DNA of 64,000 nt from SMWD01 sp051008895. GTDB taxonomy: Bacteria; Pseudomonadota; Gammaproteobacteria; Steroidobacterales; GCA-2729495. The notes beneath the pieces were generated by a model. The model saw only the letters and a list, made by a program, of their open reading frames with translations, did not search any database and was not told the DNA's origin. Below are positions 8,867-17,821 of the stretch, piece after piece. Both the position numbers and the translations under genes were made by a program. Each line of letters opens with the position of its first letter. Position 1 is the stretch's first letter. Location: NCBI GenBank assembly GCA_051008895.1, contig JBPCXI010000273.1, positions 1-64,000 on the forward strand. The letters run 5' to 3'.

Positions 8867-9331
8867 ATGACCCACCTGTATGACTTCGAAGTTGACCTGA
8901 ACAACGGCGAGAAGCTGAACCTGAGCGACCTCAAAGGCAAGAAAGTCCTGCTCGTGAACACGGCGAGTAAGTGCGGCCTCACCCCCCAGTACACCGGCTT
9001 ACAGGAACTCTCCGCAGAACTCCGGGACAAATTGACCGTCATTGGCTTTCCGTGCAATCAGTTCGGCGAGCAGGAGCCCGGTGCGGACGACGAAATTGCA
9101 TCCTTCTGCGATCTGAATTACGGCGTGGACTTCCCGTTGTCTAAAAAGATCGACGTCAACGGCGACGACGCAGCGCCCCTGTTCAAATACGTCACCGGCG
9201 CGCTGCCGGGCTTTTTCGGCAGCACCCGGGTCAAATGGAACTTCACGAAGTTCCTGTTTGACGAGAACGGCGAGCCGGTCAAGCGATTCGGGCCGAGGGA
9301 TAAGCCGGAAGCGATAGCCCGATACCTGTGA
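8867..9331 (+). CDS. Glutathione peroxidase-like thiol peroxidase
   Basis: A 154-residue member of the GPx/BsaA family, which reduces hydroperoxides using thioredoxin or glutathione. The peroxidatic Cys is C36 in NTASKCGLT, replacing selenocysteine. Gln65 in FPCNQFGEQEP and Trp124-Asn125 in KWNFTKFL complete the catalytic tetrad. C63 and C81 are further cysteines that could serve as resolving residues. There is no signal peptide, so it is probably cytosolic. The ATG at 8867 lies a few bases after the ettA stop and is preceded by GGCGGATAGAAAG, so co-transcription with ettA is likely. Confidence 0.93.
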   Translation: MTHLYDFEVDLNNGEKLNLSDLKGKKVLLVNTASKCGLTPQYTGLQELSAELRDKLTVIGFPCNQFGEQEPGADDEIASFCDLNYGVDFPLSKKIDVNGDDAAPLFKYVTGALPGFFGSTRVKWNFTKFLFDENGEPVKRFGPRDKPEAIARYL

Positions 9332-9429
9332 CGCCGGTCCCGACGGTTTGAAAGATTGCGTGGTTAAACACTGGATTGGATACCAAGATCTGACTCAAAC
9401 GCACGTGAAAGTGCCGTTCGAGGCAAAGA

Positions 9430-9705
9430 TCACTCCAACGCCAACGCCCCGCCCTGTATTGGAAATCCCTCGACCACTATCGGTTGCCCGCTATCGATGT
9501 TGACCATGTCGACCGATTCGACGGCCACGGTAAACGTCACTGCGCCAGGCGGCGTTGGACTGACGGGCGTTGGGTCGGTGGGCGCCGGATCCGCAGGCGT
9601 CGAACCTGAGACAGCGGAATTGTCGTCATCGTCGTCGAACAGGCCGCAGCCGGCCAGCACCAGTGACAGCGTGACGACTGAGGTGATTCTCGCGTAACTA
9701 TTCAT
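9430..9705 (-). CDS. Small acidic/proline-rich lipoprotein, translationally overlapped with the giant secreted protein
   Basis: A 91-residue predicted lipoprotein with no recognised family. The signal peptide ends in a lipobox LVLAGC (Cys near residue 20). It is followed by an Asp run (five D), a Thr/Pro/Asp linker (PAPTDPTPVSPTPP) and a 30-residue tail ending GALALE. The two adjacent ATGs (9708, 9705) lie within the last codons of the upstream giant gene, whose stop is at 9698-9700, so the reading frames overlap by 8-11 bases and expression is probably coupled. The Asp after the lipidated Cys region and the Pro linker suggest a surface or periplasmic stalk. It may be a partner or anchor of the large protein (inference). 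Confidence 0.7.
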   Translation of the reverse strand: MNSYARITSVVTLSLVLAGCGLFDDDDDNSAVSGSTPADPAPTDPTPVSPTPPGAVTFTVAVESVDMVNIDSGQPIVVEGFPIQGGALALE

Positions 9706-12700
9706 CATCGTTCTCCAGCTCGACTTCGCCGAATACATAGACCACCAGCAGGTTCGTGTCGCCGGCGGGCACTTCGAGCGGTTCATCGAGAAATAGTGTC
9801 AGAGTCTCGTCGTCCGACGTATACCGACCGTTCGCAAGCACCCGGTCGGCGTCATCCCATTCACCATCACGATCGGCGTCGTAAATCAGGAAGACGTCAT
9901 CGACCAGCAGCTCGTCTGCCTTACCGGCGGCTTGCAAGGTCAGCGAGTTCAGCGCGGTATCGCCGGAATCACTGCTTAACAGGAACCTGACCATGACCAC
10001 TTCGCCGTCACCGGCTAGCGTCGTGGTCGTCTGCGGCATAGCCTCCCCGCGGGCCGAAATCGGCACAGCCAACCCACCGATCAGGCGGATGACGCCGTCG
10101 GCCAGGCCATCAACGTCGTTTGGACCACCATCGGTCATGGTGAGTTGCAAGCAACCGTCGGCGGCGGTCAGCTTCCCTCCGAAAGTCTCGTTGGCCGCCG
10201 GCGGACAGGCACCTCGCTCACCCGGCGCCGAACCGATCCGGTTGTCCGCGTCTTGTACGAAGTCCTGCCACAGCCCATTGTTACTGATTCGGTAGACGGC
10301 TCCATTCGGTATCGGGCTGGCCAGCGGTATCACGATTTGCGCGCTGCCGTTCTGATCCAACCGTGTGATTTCGAAATCCATCAGGTCGCTGGAGTATCCG
10401 TACTCGATATCCGTACCTATTATTTGCTCTTCGAACGAGGCATACACGCTGTCTTGCTGGAATGCTGTGGACCCGAGGCGCAGGTTCAGCCCCGTCTGCG
10501 TCTCGAGCAGACGACCGTCGGCCGCAAGTCGCAGTAAATTGGAATTAGCGATGTCATCCAGGTAGTCCGCGATACGATCGCCATCGCGATCGCCCGGGCC
10601 TTCCGCCGCATCGCTTTCGCCGTCGGCATCGGCATCGTCGCTCGATTTGAGCAACAACGGTTCCGCGGCGACGCTGAGCAGAGAAGAGGCTTCAGCGTTC
10701 GCGGCCGGCAGTCCGTCGTCCCTCACGCTAACTCGCATGTCATACAGCCCCGCCGACAGACCGGACGCTTCGAGCAGGTAGGCCGGATCGTTGACGGTTA
10801 TTGGATCAATCAATGCACTGTCCGACCCGCTCCAGTCGAAACTATGTTGCTGCGCCGGATCGTCATCGACGTTCGCAATCAACGCGGCGGGGCCGGCACC
10901 GCTCACGATCTTCGTTGTCGGCCTGCCCTGCTGCTCCACATCGATCATGACCTTTGGCGGCAGGTTCAATTCGGTAACTGAAATCGTATGTACCGTCGTT
11001 GCGCCCGGAACGGCATTCTCCGGATCACCCATCGACAGCACGATGGTCTCATCGGGCTCATCGTTCGCATCCCGGACGATGTCGATCTCGATCTCCGTCG
11101 ACAGACCCGAAGCGATGACCGCTTCGCCATCGGCGCCGTCGTGATCGCCCGGATTCGTCGCTGTGCCGGAAACCTGGTACGGCACCGTGACCGGGTAAGT
11201 CACGGCCGGACCATTGAGTTCGATGCTGACGCGGGCCAGCGTGCCTTCGGACACGGCCTGATCGACCTGCAAACTGACCATCGGCACGACATCGACGAAC
11301 TGGAATCCTTGGGCCTCATTGCCGGACTCATCAGACGCGTTCCATTGGACGACATGCCGGCCCGGCCGAAACGGTCCGGGGTCGTTCGCGGTCGCTTCGA
11401 CCACCCCGTCCCGGAAGTCGATCGCGGTCGCGGCGCCCAGGGCCACGAGCGTCAGCGCGCCGGTCGCATCGATCGTAATATCGGTCGGAATATCGAGTAC
11501 AGGCGGAATGTCGTCGATTGTCGGGTCCGTCCCTGCGACGACTTCGTCGCCGTCGCTGACGCCGTCTCCGTCGGTGTCGGCCGTCAGCGGCGACGAACCC
11601 TCGTTGTATTCGTCAGCGTTACTGAGTCCGTCACGGTCGGCATCGCCGGCGCCGTCGTCGACATCCGGATCGAAGCCGAACGTGTTCTCGAATGTATCGC
11701 TCATGCCGTCTTCGTCAGTGTCCGTCGTATCGGCGATCAGCGTCAGGCCGGCTACGATACCGGGCGCCTGGTCCAGCGCATCCGAGCTCGTACCGACCGT
11801 ACCCTCGAATTCATGATCTTCATCGTAAATCAGGTTGCCCGGGGCCATGACCGTCATGGTAAGAACCGTTTCCGAGCCCGGGCTCAGCGTACCGATCGCA
11901 CAACTCACCGTCAGACCTTCACGCGCGCAACTGCCCTGCCCGATAGTTATGTCGTCGACGGCAAGATCCGCAGGTAACAGCAGATCGATCACGATGTCTT
12001 CCGCGGTCAGCCCGGCGCCGACCGACGGCTCGGCGTTCACGACCGTGATCTCGAACGTAAAATCGGAGCCGTCGGGGATTTCCTGCAGCGTGACCTCGTC
12101 TTCCTCGAGCGGTTCGTCGTAAAAAATGCCCCGGACACCCAGGAAGACCAGCAACTCGACCTCGATATCGAATTCGTCGCAGCCTTCCAGTCCGTCGGTG
12201 TCCGTCACGCAGACGTTGATCGTCCGCTCACCGGTTTGTTCATAGCTGTGCTTGGCGAACGTGGCACCCTCGTCGTCCGCATTCATCGGCGCGACGGTAA
12301 CAATGCCGAGCAGGTCCGCTTCGTCGCCGTCGTCTACGAGCTCACCCGTTGAATCGCTACTGCCGTCGCCCCAGTCAATAAACGCCGTGTATTCTCCGGA
12401 ATCCTGCTCGGCCAGGTCATCCGTAAACTCCGCCTGCACGACCGTCTCGAAACCGAGCGCTACACGGTCGGGGATCTCCGCCGCGACGACGGGCGGATCG
12501 TTGCGCGGCGTGACGGTGAACGTCAGCGTGGCTTCGTTGGAATCGTCGACACCATCGTTGACGATAAAGCTCAGGCCGTCTTCGCCGTTAAAGTCCGGTG
12601 CGGGTGTATAGGTCCAAGCATCGGCGAAGCCACTCAGCGTGCCGTTCTCGGGCCAGCGGGTCAGCCTGTACGTCAGAGTATCCAGGCCCTGCGGGTCTTT

Positions 12701-15700
12701 GCCGATCACGCCGTCCGGGTCGCCGGCCGGCAACTCGAAATCGACGGACTCGTCTTCGGACGTGCTGATCCCGATCGACGCGGCCTGCGGGGGGCGGAAG
12801 TTGCGGTTGACCGTGACAGTCACCGTGGCCGAATCGCTCTGCTCGAGTCCGTCGCTGACGCTGAAACTGAACGTATCTTCGCCCGTCACGTTCGGATTCG
12901 GGAATGCCTGGTCGGATACATACGTGACGGTCGCTTCCATGCTCGCCCCGGGCACCGTACTTTCTTTGACGTCCTTGAACGGCAGCGTCCCGAACACGTA
13001 GACGAACCGTTCGCGCCGATCGACGACAAAAAACTGACTCGAATTGACGGCGACCGATTCGGGCTGACCCAGATTGCCGAGTATGAAGCTTGGCCGACTG
13101 GCCTTGTCGATGCCGCTGTCCTCGGACACGGCTTCGCCCGCGAACGAGCCGTCGGGTGAAAGACGCTGAACCCGAGCATTCTCGTAATCGGCGACATAGA
13201 GCACGTCGTTCGGATCAATGGAAATATACTTCGGCGTATCGAACTGCCCCTGCCGACATCCCGCGCGCGCGTCGAATTTGACGTCTCCCGGATCCTCCGG
13301 ATTGCAGGCGGATTTCGCGTTTGCCGCGACCGTGCAGGTCGGAACCGGAACCGGATCGTTCAGATTGGCATTCTCCCAGGTGCAGCTATATCCAAAGCTG
13401 CGGCCCTGTTCGGGATTCACTGGATCGATATCGCAATCGCCGAAACCGCTCGCGGTGCATTTGCCGGCCCAGCCGATGTACTCGCCCGGCACGAGCTCGC
13501 CGTTCTCGTCGACCGTCGCGGGCCCGATCTTGTGAATACGATCCCACGCCTCATCGTTGGCATACAGGGCACCATCTGAACCGATTTCGAGGGTCGGAAT
13601 AGCGCCGAACCAGTCACCCAGCACTTCGCCATTGGAATCCTTCGGCCCCACCTCGCCCAGCCAACTGCCACGGGGCTCGAGCGCGAAAATCGACCGACCG
13701 TCGACCACATAGATAATCTTCCTGACGCTGTCGATTCGCGCGTAGGCAAGCGAACTTCCGCTCAGGCCGATGTCTGAGTTACCGTTGATCGGGAATCCGG
13801 TACAGCCAATGCCGCCCGAAGGGCCGTACGGCCAGTCGTTTGTTGGACACTGTTGAAGGGTTAACGTTGCGGAGGACGTACCAGCCGACTGAATGGTGTT
13901 GTAGTACAAAAAGCCATCACGATCTGCACGAAACGCATCACCACGCATGGGATTCGAGATGTTGTCTATTGGTAACATCCCGAGATAGTCGCCTGCCGCG
14001 TTCCATTTCGAGAAGCGCCGCCGGGATTCCGCTCCCTCGTTAAAATCGAGACACACGTAATAGTCATCGAGGACGTAGCGAATACCATCATCGGTCACAT
14101 GAACGAACAGGGGGTTGTGCACGAAGTCTTTCGGCGGCTCGCCGAACTCAGGGCTATTGGAATTGCAGGCGGTGTTATCAAGATAATTTTTAACCGTGTC
14201 GAGTGGGTATCGCGGGAAATTTGGGCCCAGGCCGTCATTCGGCTTTGTTCGATAGTCCTCGATAAAGAATGGATACAGCGGCGCGACGAATTCGCCGTGG
14301 TCAGGCTGCGATACGATCTTGAACGACAGCGGATCAAACTGGTTGTCGAGCTCATCGACATCGTTCGCGGTCAGCGTGATATCCACCGCTTCGGCCGTGC
14401 GCGTCGTTGCGGCGGTGGCGTTTGCCGTCGGCGCCGTATTCGACTCCTTAATGGTGATCAGCTGTGTGGACTCGGCAACATTGAGCGAATCGTCGACGGC
14501 CGTCCACGTCACGAGCGTGCGCCGATTTAACGGGAAGGAATCAGGCGCATCATTCGTGACGTCGGCCTGCACATCGACGATGTCATTGGCCACCGCGTCG
14601 CCGATGTTGGCGTCGTCCCGGGTAACATCGGCCGTGCCCCAGATGACCTTGCTCGGCGGCGCCAGCAACAGCGGCGGCTCCGTGTCCTCGACTATAATGT
14701 TCACCTCGGCCGTCGGCGCGTAGTCCTGGCTGTCATCCGGGTTGGGGCCCCGGTCCCGGGCCGTCAGGGTGACCTGTTGCGGCCCCAGTTTCAGCAACTC
14801 CGGTGCAGACAGAATGATTTCCGCTGTTCTCCCGCAGTTGTCCGTGCTGGCCGCTCGGCCGATCTCGAGCAACTGCTCACGCACCCGGAACAGCCGGGTG
14901 CCGCCGAAATCGGTGGCCGGGATTATCAAGGGCTCGGGATCGATCTCGATCGTCGGCGGGACCGAGTCCCAGACAGTGATGATCTGCCCCTTGGCGCTGA
15001 CCGCGGTTTCTTCGGTATACAGATCCAGCAGGCACAAGGGGCCGCAGGTCTCGATACTGCGCTGGATGATGCCGAAAACAACTGAATCTTCAACGTCGTT
15101 TTCGAGCTCGGCAATGATCACATCGATGTCGATTTCCTGCGCGCCCAGCGGGTTACGGTCTGCGAAGTACTGACGTGTCGTTTCGACGAGGCTCGCCCGG
15201 CCCGGCCCCTCGCTCGGCGAGATCTCGTCCTTGATATCGGCGGCAACGGCCGTCCAGCCCTGCTGCTTGAGCTTCTTAAACAATTTTGTCAGCAGTTTCC
15301 TGGTTCTTTTCTTAATTTTTTTCCTGAGTTTCTTCCTCAATTCTTGCGAGTAATTCGTTGCCTTAATGAACTTTGTCCGGTCGTCAGCGGAGAAGGCCGA
15401 ATTTCTCGCTCGCCGATCTTCGAACGCTTTCGTCCAAACGTCGTTGTATTTCTGCCAGGCTCGGGTCACCTGCCCGACTTCTGCGGCCGTAAGAACTTCC
15501 TCGGTAATTTCATTGCCGATGCCCGGGCTCTTTTTTCGCTTGACGATCCGCTTGAGCAACTTGTATGCGTTCTTGCCGATCTTCAGTTCCGAGGCGATCA
15601 TGAATGCGATCGACCCGGCCGGGACGATCACATCTGTGACCTTGTTTTTCTTTGAACCGGCCCGCCACTGAATCCCGTGCTGGCCGATCGGCAGATGCAC

Positions 15701-16339
15701 GAGCTGGGGGCCCGTGGCCAACGGGTCGATCGGCGTATAAGGCTCTCCGAAGGTTTGCGAGCCCTGATTCCATTTGCGCAACTGATAGGGCGTCTGGATT
15801 TGTAGCGCGACGTCCGTGTTAGCGTGATACAGCCGCGGTGAGCGCAGGAAGCCAAAGCGCGTGTCGTCGGGATCGAGAGGGTTTCTCCACGGCTTGAACT
15901 TGACCCGCGGCGGATCCCGGTAGGGCTCGAAGATCGAGTAGCCGATAAAGTTCGTGTACTCGGCCGACTGAGATAGCAACTCGAACTCGATTCCGCAGCC
16001 GTCGGCGCTATAACCGACTCCGTCACCGGCGGCCGGATCGACCTCCCGGTCGTCCGGCGCGAACAGCCACGGCGGCAGCGATTTGAGCGCGATATTGCCC
16101 GCGAATGCGCTGACCTCGCCCGGTATGCCGAAAGGTCCTGGCAAAAAACCAGCCACAAGACCGGTGTTGTGGGTCCCGAGTCCGAGAATCATTTTCTCGA
16201 ACAGGATGCATTCTTCGTAATCGAGATCTTCGGTATCGCAGGGTTGCAGTTCCGCGCGCGTCGGCGCCATCCAGGCCAGGCTGGTTACAACAATCGCAAG
16301 GCGGAAAAGCCAAGCCGGCCTAGAGCCGAAAAAATGCAT
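9698..16339 (-). CDS. Giant secreted multidomain protein (NHL-type propeller, cadherin-like, PKD-like, TSP3, Calx-beta, choice-of-anchor U-like domains)
   Basis: A 2,213-residue secreted protein with a signal peptide (hydrophobic core AIVVTSLAWM, cleavage near APTRA-EL). Domain order, by approximate residue: a novel N-terminal region (30-260), a Lys/Arg-rich segment (260-365), HYR/Ig-like modules (430-620), the first half of a cadherin-like domain, an NHL/beta-propeller-like region (about 700-1120), the second half of that domain, another cadherin-like domain (1180-1280), a PKD-like domain with DWGDGSSDS, and a DUF11-like domain (1420-1500). TSP3 calcium repeats (DTDEDGMSD, DADRDGLSN, DTDGDGVSD) are at 1537-1610, then HYR-like, Calx-beta (1685-1790) and a choice-of-anchor U-like segment near 2000-2095. 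There is no C-terminal membrane anchor. An alternative ATG at 16366 exists; 16339 places the signal peptide normally and has a G-rich run before it. Function unknown; a surface or matrix adhesin is inferred. Confidence 0.85.
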   Translation of the reverse strand: MHFFGSRPAWLFRLAIVVTSLAWMAPTRAELQPCDTEDLDYEECILFEKMILGLGTHNTGLVAGFLPGPFGIPGEVSAFAGNIALKSLPPWLFAPDDREVDPAAGDGVGYSADGCGIEFELLSQSAEYTNFIGYSIFEPYRDPPRVKFKPWRNPLDPDDTRFGFLRSPRLYHANTDVALQIQTPYQLRKWNQGSQTFGEPYTPIDPLATGPQLVHLPIGQHGIQWRAGSKKNKVTDVIVPAGSIAFMIASELKIGKNAYKLLKRIVKRKKSPGIGNEITEEVLTAAEVGQVTRAWQKYNDVWTKAFEDRRARNSAFSADDRTKFIKATNYSQELRKKLRKKIKKRTRKLLTKLFKKLKQQGWTAVAADIKDEISPSEGPGRASLVETTRQYFADRNPLGAQEIDIDVIIAELENDVEDSVVFGIIQRSIETCGPLCLLDLYTEETAVSAKGQIITVWDSVPPTIEIDPEPLIIPATDFGGTRLFRVREQLLEIGRAASTDNCGRTAEIILSAPELLKLGPQQVTLTARDRGPNPDDSQDYAPTAEVNIIVEDTEPPLLLAPPSKVIWGTADVTRDDANIGDAVANDIVDVQADVTNDAPDSFPLNRRTLVTWTAVDDSLNVAESTQLITIKESNTAPTANATAATTRTAEAVDITLTANDVDELDNQFDPLSFKIVSQPDHGEFVAPLYPFFIEDYRTKPNDGLGPNFPRYPLDTVKNYLDNTACNSNSPEFGEPPKDFVHNPLFVHVTDDGIRYVLDDYYVCLDFNEGAESRRRFSKWNAAGDYLGMLPIDNISNPMRGDAFRADRDGFLYYNTIQSAGTSSATLTLQQCPTNDWPYGPSGGIGCTGFPINGNSDIGLSGSSLAYARIDSVRKIIYVVDGRSIFALEPRGSWLGEVGPKDSNGEVLGDWFGAIPTLEIGSDGALYANDEAWDRIHKIGPATVDENGELVPGEYIGWAGKCTASGFGDCDIDPVNPEQGRSFGYSCTWENANLNDPVPVPTCTVAANAKSACNPEDPGDVKFDARAGCRQGQFDTPKYISIDPNDVLYVADYENARVQRLSPDGSFAGEAVSEDSGIDKASRPSFILGNLGQPESVAVNSSQFFVVDRRERFVYVFGTLPFKDVKESTVPGASMEATVTYVSDQAFPNPNVTGEDTFSFSVSDGLEQSDSATVTVTVNRNFRPPQAASIGISTSEDESVDFELPAGDPDGVIGKDPQGLDTLTYRLTRWPENGTLSGFADAWTYTPAPDFNGEDGLSFIVNDGVDDSNEATLTFTVTPRNDPPVVAAEIPDRVALGFETVVQAEFTDDLAEQDSGEYTAFIDWGDGSSDSTGELVDDGDEADLLGIVTVAPMNADDEGATFAKHSYEQTGERTINVCVTDTDGLEGCDEFDIEVELLVFLGVRGIFYDEPLEEDEVTLQEIPDGSDFTFEITVVNAEPSVGAGLTAEDIVIDLLLPADLAVDDITIGQGSCAREGLTVSCAIGTLSPGSETVLTMTVMAPGNLIYDEDHEFEGTVGTSSDALDQAPGIVAGLTLIADTTDTDEDGMSDTFENTFGFDPDVDDGAGDADRDGLSNADEYNEGSSPLTADTDGDGVSDGDEVVAGTDPTIDDIPPVLDIPTDITIDATGALTLVALGAATAIDFRDGVVEATANDPGPFRPGRHVVQWNASDESGNEAQGFQFVDVVPMVSLQVDQAVSEGTLARVSIELNGPAVTYPVTVPYQVSGTATNPGDHDGADGEAVIASGLSTEIEIDIVRDANDEPDETIVLSMGDPENAVPGATTVHTISVTELNLPPKVMIDVEQQGRPTTKIVSGAGPAALIANVDDDPAQQHSFDWSGSDSALIDPITVNDPAYLLEASGLSAGLYDMRVSVRDDGLPAANAEASSLLSVAAEPLLLKSSDDADADGESDAAEGPGDRDGDRIADYLDDIANSNLLRLAADGRLLETQTGLNLRLGSTAFQQDSVYASFEEQIIGTDIEYGYSSDLMDFEITRLDQNGSAQIVIPLASPIPNGAVYRISNNGLWQDFVQDADNRIGSAPGERGACPPAANETFGGKLTAADGCLQLTMTDGGPNDVDGLADGVIRLIGGLAVPISARGEAMPQTTTTLAGDGEVVMVRFLLSSDSGDTALNSLTLQAAGKADELLVDDVFLIYDADRDGEWDDADRVLANGRYTSDDETLTLFLDEPLEVPAGDTNLLVVYVFGEVELENDDE

Positions 16340-16366
16340 CTTCCCCCCAGGGATCGCATTGGTCAT

Positions 16367-16769
16367 CACCGGGAATTAATTCTTATTGGATAGGGTGATG
16401 TCGTTCCGCCGCGCTGTATATGCACCGCTCCGGAAACATTTTCAACTTAGCACCGGCGAAGAACCGGAAGTGATTCCCAACTGTGCATGGCCGACAGCCG
16501 GTCAAGTGAGACCTGATCAATATCGCCTAAATTACCTTTTTATGAAGAATTCTCGGAATCGACGGCGACGAAGCAGGCGCCTCGGCCTCCCGTCGACAGC
16601 GATACGGCGTCGTTCGTGGCGGCGGCACGCCCGGCGATTAAGTTAAACCGGACCGGGTGCCGCCACCAATCGCGAGACTGAGTGTGATTTTGTGATCGCT
16701 TCCATGGAAAACAGGATTGAAATAGCGAATCGTCTGTGCTGATTCGTATCAGTCAAATCGAGTATAGCT
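16367..16769. other. Intergenic region, about 400 bases, no gene assigned
   Basis: This stretch separates the divergent giant secreted gene (minus) and the small membrane protein gene (plus). It is visibly richer in A and T near both ends (for example around 16370-16385 and 16715-16770), as expected for promoters of both genes. Open frames inside it lack coding character. I saw no tRNA, riboswitch core, long inverted repeat or terminator with a T tract. Confidence 0.5.
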
Positions 16770-17021
16770 ATGACCGATCCAATGAGCACAATGATAGTGA
16801 TGAAGGAAAAGCTGGAAAGAAAGGTTTTTCTGCCAAAACCCTTATACGAGATGATGCCCATGATGCTGTTAATCATCGGCGCCATTCTCATCGCGTGTGC
16901 ATTCTATTTCTATTCCAGCCCGTTTTTTTCGTGGGCCATCCTGTATTTCGCTAGCGGTATGGTTAGCTGCATGTTCGGCGTCAGCCTCTTCGTGCATCGA
17001 AAAACCACGCGAAACCGTTGA
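16770..17021 (+). CDS. Small two-helix inner-membrane protein of unknown function
   Basis: An 83-residue protein with a basic N-terminal segment (MKEKLERKVFLPKPLYE), two hydrophobic helices (about residues 29-48, MMLLIIGAILIACAFYFY, and 53-72, WAILYFASGMVSCMFGVSLF) and a basic tail HRKTTRNR. Charge distribution puts both termini in the cytosol. I do not recognise the family. An internal ATG ten codons in (16800, MKEKLERK) is an alternative start; no strong ribosome-binding site is visible at either. It lies alone between the giant secreted gene and the pilin, so no job can be assigned from context. Confidence 0.65.
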   Translation: MTDPMSTMIVMKEKLERKVFLPKPLYEMMPMMLLIIGAILIACAFYFYSSPFFSWAILYFASGMVSCMFGVSLFVHRKTTRNR

Positions 17022-17116
17022 AGAACAGCGATTAGCTGCCCGTTCGCGCAAGTAAGCCGGACCCGAGGTCTCCTTAACCACGCACGACACGGCCCGTGCC
17101 GCGAGGCACCCGCCCC

Positions 17117-17160
17117 ATAGTCACCGCCATAGTCACCGCGATGGTCACCCCGATTGTCAC
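17117..17160. repeat. Short tandem repeat, 12-base unit, about 3.7 copies
   Basis: Units beginning ATAGTCACCGCC, ATAGTCACCGCG, ATGGTCACCCCG and ATTGTCAC follow each other directly. They lie in the gap between the small membrane protein and the convergent pilin gene. The copies diverge at one to three positions. No coding frame uses them. Confidence 0.8.
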
Positions 17161-17221
17161 GGAGCGTCCGCGTTAGTTTGAAACTGAATGTCCGCTGTTG
17201 GCCGTTATCGGCCGAGACCCG

Positions 17222-17656
17222 TCAGGTCCTGCAGGAATCGGGCAGGTAGCGGTTCGAGAGCGTGGGGCTCGAACAGTCCCACGCAATGGCGCCGGGATTG
17301 GTGATGTCCGGAGTCATCCGCAGAATCTGCCCGGAGATCGTCGCATGGGCGCGGTTCCCAAATTCGAGTTCGACGATGCCAGGCGGCACGACTTCGACGC
17401 GCACGACGTAGTTGCCGAACGAGTCGAAAGCGCCGGCGAGGCCTGCTTCCGCGTTGTCCTGAGGCAGGTTACCGGTTATCTGAATCGTCTCGTTGACCGC
17501 TGCCTTGGCCTTGCCGAACAGCGACAACGCTTCCGTCACCTGGACGCGAATTGCGTAATCCTGATAAGCCGGGAGTGCCACTGACGCCAGTATGCCAATG
17601 ATGGCGACGACGATCATTAATTCGATAAGGGTGAAGCCCTGCTGCACGCTTCTCAT
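17222..17656 (-). CDS. Type IV pilin major-subunit-like protein (PilA family)
   Basis: A 144-residue type IVa pilin-like prepilin. The class III leader MRSVQQG is followed by the prepilin peptidase site G7/F8 and the conserved hydrophobic helix FTLIELMIVVAIIGILAS with Glu at mature position 5. The globular domain ends in a Cys pair (AWDC...LPDSC) that forms the D-region disulfide loop seen in PilA subunits. The start at 17656 gives a standard short leader; an in-frame ATG upstream would add six residues. It stands alone here, with no pil assembly genes adjacent; pilW is at 53.7 kb. Likely role: pilus fibre for twitching, adhesion or DNA uptake. Confidence 0.9.
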   Translation of the reverse strand: MRSVQQGFTLIELMIVVAIIGILASVALPAYQDYAIRVQVTEALSLFGKAKAAVNETIQITGNLPQDNAEAGLAGAFDSFGNYVVRVEVVPPGIVELEFGNRAHATISGQILRMTPDITNPGAIAWDCSSPTLSNRYLPDSCRT

Positions 17657-17821
17657 GCTCTTACCACCATACACAACAACCTCTCGATCCTAACCCTTAT
17701 GCTGGACTCGGCCTACGATGGCGATCACGGTTTCGGCAATGTCAGGGCGAATGTGAGGTCGGTCACAGCTGCCTGGCAGGGCCAGATTCCGACCCGGCTT
17801 GTTGCACGCCCGAACGCTCGT

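Noticed and set aside
9430..17656. Genomic island or prophage around the giant gene
   Set aside because: No integrase, transposase, tRNA attachment repeat or phage gene is seen; the lower GC impression was not measured.
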